Origin: Streptomyces sp. GS7
GTDB lineage: Bacteria; Actinomycetota; Actinomycetes; Streptomycetales; Streptomycetaceae
Direction of reading: 5' to 3'
Length of the DNA stretch: 64,000 bases
NCBI RefSeq assembly: GCF_009834125.1
Contig: NZ_CP047146.1
Coordinates: 6,689,501-6,753,500, forward strand
In this document: positions 60,012-64,000 of the stretch, in pieces
How positions within the stretch are numbered: position 1 is the stretch's first letter
Layout of the letters: each line of letters begins with the position of its first letter
Made by a program: the position numbers and the translations under genes
The notes under the pieces: generated by a model
Seen by the model: the letters and a program-made list of their open reading frames with translations, nothing else
Told to the model about the DNA's origin: nothing
The model's database searches: none

Positions 60012-60545
60012 ATGACGGGCGCCACGATCTGGCTGACCGGTCTGCCGAGCGCGGGCAAGACGACCATCGCGCGCGAGCTGGCCGACCGGCTGCGCGGCGA
60101 GGGCCACCGCGTCGAGGTGCTCGACGGCGACGAGATCCGCGAGTTCCTCTCCGCGGGCCTCGGATTCACCCGCGAGGACCGGCACACCAACGTCCAGCGC
60201 ATCGGCTTCGTCGCCGAACTGCTGGCGAGCAACGGCGTCAAGGCCCTGGTACCGGTGATCGCGCCGTACGCGGACAGCCGCGAGGCGGTGCGCAAGCGCC
60301 ACCAGAGCGAGGGGACCGCGTATCTGGAGGTGCATGTGGCCACCCCGGTCGAGGTCTGCTCCGAGCGCGATGTGAAGGGGCTCTACGCCAAGCAGGCGGC
60401 CGGTGAGATCTCCGGCCTGACCGGCGTCGACGACCCGTACGAGGCTCCCGAGTCGCCCGACCTGCGGATCGAGTCGCACACCCAGACCGTGCAGGAGTCC
60501 GCGGCGGCGCTGCACTCGCTGCTCACCGAGAGGGGACTGGCATGA
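60012..60545 (+). CDS. cysC: Adenylylsulfate kinase
   Basis: 177 residues from ATG with GGAG 6 nt upstream; an ATG at 59988 overlapping the cysH stop would give 185. P-loop GLPSAGKTT, VLDGDEIREFLS, FTREDRHTNVQRIGFVA, and the substrate lid region DVKGLYAKQAAGEI. Phosphorylates APS to PAPS. Its stop overlaps cysD (ATGA). Confidence 0.94.
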   Translation: MTGATIWLTGLPSAGKTTIARELADRLRGEGHRVEVLDGDEIREFLSAGLGFTREDRHTNVQRIGFVAELLASNGVKALVPVIAPYADSREAVRKRHQSEGTAYLEVHVATPVEVCSERDVKGLYAKQAAGEISGLTGVDDPYEAPESPDLRIESHTQTVQESAAALHSLLTERGLA

Positions 60546-61486
60546 CGACCGTGGCTTCCGTGACGGAGAACGCCGAGGGCGCCGACAACCCGTTCGCGCT
60601 GTCGCACCTCGACGCCCTGGAGTCCGAGGCGGTCCACATCTTCCGCGAGGTGGCGGGCGAGTTCGAGCGGCCGGTGATCCTCTTCTCCGGCGGCAAGGAC
60701 TCCATCCTCATGCTGCACCTGGCGCTGAAGGCGTTCGCGCCGGCCCCGGTGCCGTTCTCGCTGCTGCACGTCGACACCGGGCACAACTTCCCCGAGGTCA
60801 TCGACTACCGCGACCGCACCGTCGAGCGCCACGGCCTGCGGCTGCACGTCGCCTCCGTGCAGGACTTCATCGACCGCGGTGAACTCCGCGAGCGCCCGGA
60901 CGGCACCCGCAACCCGCTGCAGACCGTGCCGCTGCTGGACGCCATCGAGAAGAACCGCTTCGACGCGGTCTTCGGCGGCGGCCGGCGGGACGAGGAGAAG
61001 GCGCGCGCCAAGGAGCGGGTCTTCTCGCTGCGCGACGAGTTCGGCGGCTGGGACCCGCGCCGGCAGCGCCCCGAGCTGTGGCAGCTCTACAACGGCCGCC
61101 ACTCGCCCGGCGAGCACGTCCGGGTCTTCCCGCTGTCCAACTGGACCGAGCTGGACGTCTGGCAGTACATCGCCCGCGAGAAGATCGAACTGCCCGCCAT
61201 CTACTACGCCCACGAGCGCGAGGTCTTCGCCCGCGCCGGCATGTGGCTGGCGCCCGGTGACTGGGGCGGTCCCAAGGACGGCGAGCGCCTGGAGCTGCGG
61301 CAGGTGCGCTACCGCACCGTCGGCGACATGTCCTGCACCGGCGCCGTCGACTCCGACGCCGACACCATCGAGGCGGTCATCGCGGAGATCGCCGCGTCCC
61401 GGCTCACCGAGCGGGGCGCCACCCGGGCCGACGACAAGCTGTCGGAGGCCGCCATGGAGGACCGCAAGCGCGAGGGGTACTTCTAA
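60542..61486 (+). CDS. cysD: Sulfate adenylyltransferase subunit 2
   Basis: 314 residues. PP-loop ATP pyrophosphatase motif LFSGGKDSILMLHLA, HVDTGHNFPEVIDYRD, GGGRRDEEKARAKER and the C-terminal EDRKREGYF. Forms APS from ATP and sulfate with CysN. Start overlaps the cysC stop; cysN follows after 1 bp. Confidence 0.96.
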   Translation: MTTVASVTENAEGADNPFALSHLDALESEAVHIFREVAGEFERPVILFSGGKDSILMLHLALKAFAPAPVPFSLLHVDTGHNFPEVIDYRDRTVERHGLRLHVASVQDFIDRGELRERPDGTRNPLQTVPLLDAIEKNRFDAVFGGGRRDEEKARAKERVFSLRDEFGGWDPRRQRPELWQLYNGRHSPGEHVRVFPLSNWTELDVWQYIAREKIELPAIYYAHEREVFARAGMWLAPGDWGGPKDGERLELRQVRYRTVGDMSCTGAVDSDADTIEAVIAEIAASRLTERGATRADDKLSEAAMEDRKREGYF

Positions 61487-61487
61487 C

Positions 61488-62849
61488 ATGAGCACGACCA
61501 ACGCCGTTGACGCGGACCGGACCGTGGACGCCGGTGCCACCTCGCTGCTGCGCTTCGCCACCGCCGGATCCGTGGACGACGGCAAGTCGACCCTGGTCGG
61601 CCGGCTGCTGCACGACTCCAAGTCGGTGCTCGCCGACCAGTTGGAGGCCGTCGAGCACGCCTCCCGCAACCGCGGGCAGGAGACGCCCGACCTGGCGCTG
61701 CTGACCGACGGGCTGCGCGCCGAGCGCGAGCAGGGCATCACCATCGACGTCGCCTACCGCTACTTCGCCACCCCCCGCCGGCGGTTCATCCTCGCCGACA
61801 CCCCCGGGCATGTGCAGTACACCCGCAACATGGTGACCGGCGCCTCGACCGCCGAGCTGGCCGTCGTGCTGGTCGACGCCCGCAACGGCGTGGTCGAGCA
61901 GACCCGCCGGCACGCCGCGGTCGCCGCCCTGCTGCGGGTCCCGCACGTCGTCCTGGCCGTCAACAAGATGGACCTCGCCGGCTACGAAGAGCGCGTCTTC
62001 GCCGCCATCGCCGAGGAGTTCACCACCTACGCGGCGTCGCTGGGCGTCCCGGAGATCACCGCCATCCCGATCTCCGCACTGGCCGGCGACAACGTCGTGA
62101 CGCCGTCGGCCAACATGGACTGGTACGGCGGCCCCACCGTGCTGGAGCACCTGGAGACCGTGCCGGTCGGCGCCGACCCGTCGGACGACCCGGCCCGCTT
62201 CCCGGTCCAGTACGTCATCCGCCCGCAGACCGCCGAACACCCCGACTACCGCGGCTACGCGGGCCAGATCGCCTCCGGCGTGCTGCGCGTCGGCGACGCC
62301 GTCACCGTGCTGCCCTCGGGCCGGACGAGCACCGTCGAGGGCATCGACGCGCTCGGCCAGGCCGTGGACACCGCCTGGGCGCCGCAGTCGGTGACCGTCC
62401 GGCTGACCGACGACCTGGACATCTCGCGCGGCGACCTGATCGCCCCGACCGCGGCGGCCCCGTCGGTCTCGCAGGACGTCGAGGCCACCGTCTGCCATGT
62501 CGCCGACCGGCCGCTGACCGTCGGCCAGCGGGTGCTGCTCAAGCACACCACCCGCACGGTCAAGGCGATCGTCAAGGAGATCCCGTCCCGGCTCACCCTC
62601 GACGACCTCTCCCAGCACCCGGCCCCCGGCGAACTCGCCGCCAACGACATCGGGCGGATCGTGGTGCGCACCGCCGAGCCGCTGGCGCTGGACGCCTACG
62701 CCGACTCCCGGCGCACCGGCTCCTTCCTGCTGATCGACCCGGCGGACGGTACGACGCTGACCGCCGGCATGGCCGGCACCGCCTTCGCGGAGGCGGGCGC
62801 GCAGACCGCACCGGCCGCCGCGGCGGACGACGAGGGGTGGGACTTCTGA
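61488..62849 (+). CDS. cysN: Sulfate adenylyltransferase subunit 1 (GTPase)
   Basis: 453 residues from ATG 1 bp after the cysD stop. EF-Tu-like GTPase: G1 GSVDDGKST, G2 region EREQGITIDVAYRYF, G3 DTPGH, G4 NKMD. The C-terminal APS kinase fusion of some CysN proteins is absent, consistent with the separate cysC. GTP hydrolysis drives sulfate activation by CysD. Confidence 0.96.
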   Translation: MSTTNAVDADRTVDAGATSLLRFATAGSVDDGKSTLVGRLLHDSKSVLADQLEAVEHASRNRGQETPDLALLTDGLRAEREQGITIDVAYRYFATPRRRFILADTPGHVQYTRNMVTGASTAELAVVLVDARNGVVEQTRRHAAVAALLRVPHVVLAVNKMDLAGYEERVFAAIAEEFTTYAASLGVPEITAIPISALAGDNVVTPSANMDWYGGPTVLEHLETVPVGADPSDDPARFPVQYVIRPQTAEHPDYRGYAGQIASGVLRVGDAVTVLPSGRTSTVEGIDALGQAVDTAWAPQSVTVRLTDDLDISRGDLIAPTAAAPSVSQDVEATVCHVADRPLTVGQRVLLKHTTRTVKAIVKEIPSRLTLDDLSQHPAPGELAANDIGRIVVRTAEPLALDAYADSRRTGSFLLIDPADGTTLTAGMAGTAFAEAGAQTAPAAAADDEGWDF

Positions 62850-62851
62850 CC

Positions 62852-62953
62852 ATGCTCCAGGACATCTTCTCGACCTTCGCGAAGGAAGGCGGCCGCGTAG
62901 GCAGCGGCGCCCTCGGAAGCGGACAGGGCGGAGTCGGCCGATGTGCGTGCTGA
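62852..62953 (+). CDS. Possible cysteine-ending mini-ORF between cysN and the sulfonate transporter
   Basis: 33 residues from ATG 2 bp after cysN, ending GVGRCAC and stop. Two of the last three codons are cysteine, a leader-like feature before a sulfur-uptake gene. A perfect palindrome CCTTCGCGAAGG (62874-62885) lies inside. The ribosome site is distant (GAGGGG, 12 nt). Could be chance. Confidence 0.3.
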   Translation: MLQDIFSTFAKEGGRVGSGALGSGQGGVGRCAC

Positions 62954-63063
62954 CGATGCTCCACTCCGCATCCCCCACACCTCCCTTCCGAAGATCCACC
63001 GTCTCGCCGGGCGCGCCTTAGAGGGGCGCACACCGCCCCGGCCCTCCGAGAGGAACGCCTCCC

Positions 63064-64000
63064 GTGACTGCCGTTCGACGCCGCCTGCTGGCGGCCACCG
63101 CCACCGTCCCGCTCCTCGTAGGCGCGCTGGGCGCCTGCGGCTACGGCTCCCAGGCCCCGAAGGACACCGCCGCCACCATCGCCCCCAAGGGCCCCAAGGT
63201 GGACGGACTGGACCAGGTCAAGATCGGCTTCTTCGGCAACACCACCCACGCCACCCCGCTGATCGGCCTCCAGACGGGCCAGTTCCAAAAGGCGCTGGGC
63301 GGCACGGCGATCAAGTCCGCGGTCTTCAACGCGGGCCCGGCCGAGATCGAGGCGCTCAACTCCGGCGCCATCGACATCGGCTGGATCGGCCCCTCCCCCG
63401 CGATCAACGGCTACGTCACGTCGCACGGCAAGAGCCTGAGGATCATCGCCGGTTCGGCCTCCGGCGGCGTCTCGCTGATCGTCAACCCCAAGAAGATCAA
63501 GAGCCTGGACGATCTCAAGGGCAAGACGATCGCCACCCCGCAGCTGGGCAACACCCAGGACGTCGCACTGCTCAACTTCCTCGCCCAGAAGGGCTACAAG
63601 GTCGACGCCACCAGCGGCAAGGGCGACGTCACCGTCCAGCGCATCGACAACAAGGTGACCCCGACCGCGTTCACACAGGGCACCATCGACGCCGCCTGGG
63701 TCCCCGAGCCCACCGCGTCCAAGCTCGTCGCCGCGGGCGGCAAGTCGCTGCTGGACGAGAAGAAGCTGTGGAAGGACGGGAAGTTCGTCATCACGAACGT
63801 GATCGTCTCGCAGAAGTTCCTCAAGGAGCACCCGAAGGCCGTCGAGGCGGTGCTGCGCGGCTCGGTGGCCACCAACACCTGGATCCGGTCCCACCCCGAC
63901 GAGGCGGTCAAGGCACTCAACGCCAGGCTCGCCGACCCGCAGATCTCCGGCAAGGCGCTGCCCAACGACGTCATCGACCCCGCGTTCCAGAACGTCGACG
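63064..64000 (+). CDS. ssuA: Aliphatic sulfonate ABC transporter, substrate-binding lipoprotein (3' truncated)
   Basis: 312 residues visible, cut by the window end. GTG with AGAGGAA about 9 nt upstream. Lipoprotein signal VGALGACGYG, then a type II binding-protein fold of the SsuA/TauA/NMT1 kind: KIGFFGNTTHATPLIGLQ, EALNSGAIDIGWIGPSPAI, GKTIATPQLGNTQDVAL and AAWVPEPTAS. Follows cysN by 214 bp; the sulfonate system supplies sulfite to SirA. Permease and ATPase genes presumably follow beyond the window. Confidence 0.9.
   Translation, partial: MTAVRRRLLAATATVPLLVGALGACGYGSQAPKDTAATIAPKGPKVDGLDQVKIGFFGNTTHATPLIGLQTGQFQKALGGTAIKSAVFNAGPAEIEALNSGAIDIGWIGPSPAINGYVTSHGKSLRIIAGSASGGVSLIVNPKKIKSLDDLKGKTIATPQLGNTQDVALLNFLAQKGYKVDATSGKGDVTVQRIDNKVTPTAFTQGTIDAAWVPEPTASKLVAAGGKSLLDEKKLWKDGKFVITNVIVSQKFLKEHPKAVEAVLRGSVATNTWIRSHPDEAVKALNARLADPQISGKALPNDVIDPAFQNVD

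Noticed and set aside
1..64000. A secondary-metabolite (PKS/NRPS) or phage-defence cluster
   Set aside because: No ketosynthase, adenylation, terpene synthase, restriction, CRISPR or toxin-antitoxin motifs were found.

Overview
The window is 64 kb of very GC-rich actinobacterial chromosome, almost certainly Streptomyces or a close relative. The evidence is G/C-saturated third codon positions, frequent GTG/TTG starts, ATGA/GTGA/TGATG gene overlaps, large antisense open frames that code for nothing, and family content typical of the genus (zinc-finger TetR, streptophobe-like membrane protein, DUF6777-like protein, Ser/Thr kinase, SpoIIE-type phosphatase, RsbW-like ATPase). No rRNA, tRNA, insertion sequence, prophage or CRISPR array was seen. 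Both edges cut a gene: an APC permease on the left and a sulfonate-binding lipoprotein on the right.

Layout. 0-9.3 kb: permease end, a zinc-finger TetR regulator with its probable operator, a two-gene exopolysaccharide-type operon (pseudo-receiver/degenerate GGDEF/GT2 fusion plus acyltransferase-3), an XRE regulator and a xanthine/uracil permease. 9.5-18 kb: a probable phospho-signalling cassette (FHA-FHA-ABC exporter, SH3-like protein, Ser/Thr kinase, streptophobe-like protein, DUF6777-like protein) and an L,D-transpeptidase lipoprotein. 18-26.7 kb: cupredoxin and YxFxxD lipoproteins, aldo/keto reductase, Tat-exported phospholipase C, a coupled MFS exporter/cysteine-synthase-like pair, two small secreted proteins and an anti-sigma-type ATPase. 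26.9-31 kb: a PaoABC-like molybdenum hydroxylase operon. 31-34.7 kb: single enzymes, including a lipase-fold protein lacking its serine nucleophile.

34.7-41.3 kb looks like an undescribed glycoconjugate system. A multi-pass GT-C-like protein and a four-gene ATGA-coupled operon (NAD-dependent epimerase, GT2, DUF2064, methyltransferase) share the same two-part leaderless promoter, and they flank a membrane haem/molybdopterin oxidoreductase with its membrane partner. 42.7-51.3 kb is a 4-hydroxybenzoate/protocatechuate operon (pcaIJ, pcaH, pcaG, pcaBD, pobA) with two in-frame gene fusions. It is divergent from a tandem IclR regulator, with a three-half-site operator between them. 51.3-57 kb holds a YihY-type membrane protein, an AidB-like acyl-CoA dehydrogenase, a pseudo-adenylate-kinase, a GAF regulator and a GNAT enzyme. 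57.1-64 kb is the assimilatory sulfate operon: cysteine-containing leader peptide, attenuator-like hairpin, sulfite reductase, zinc-ribbon protein, cysH, cysC, cysD, cysN, then sulfonate uptake.

All functional calls come from reading motifs, lengths and gene context. No database search was run. Start codons were chosen from Shine-Dalgarno spacing, overlaps and family N-termini.
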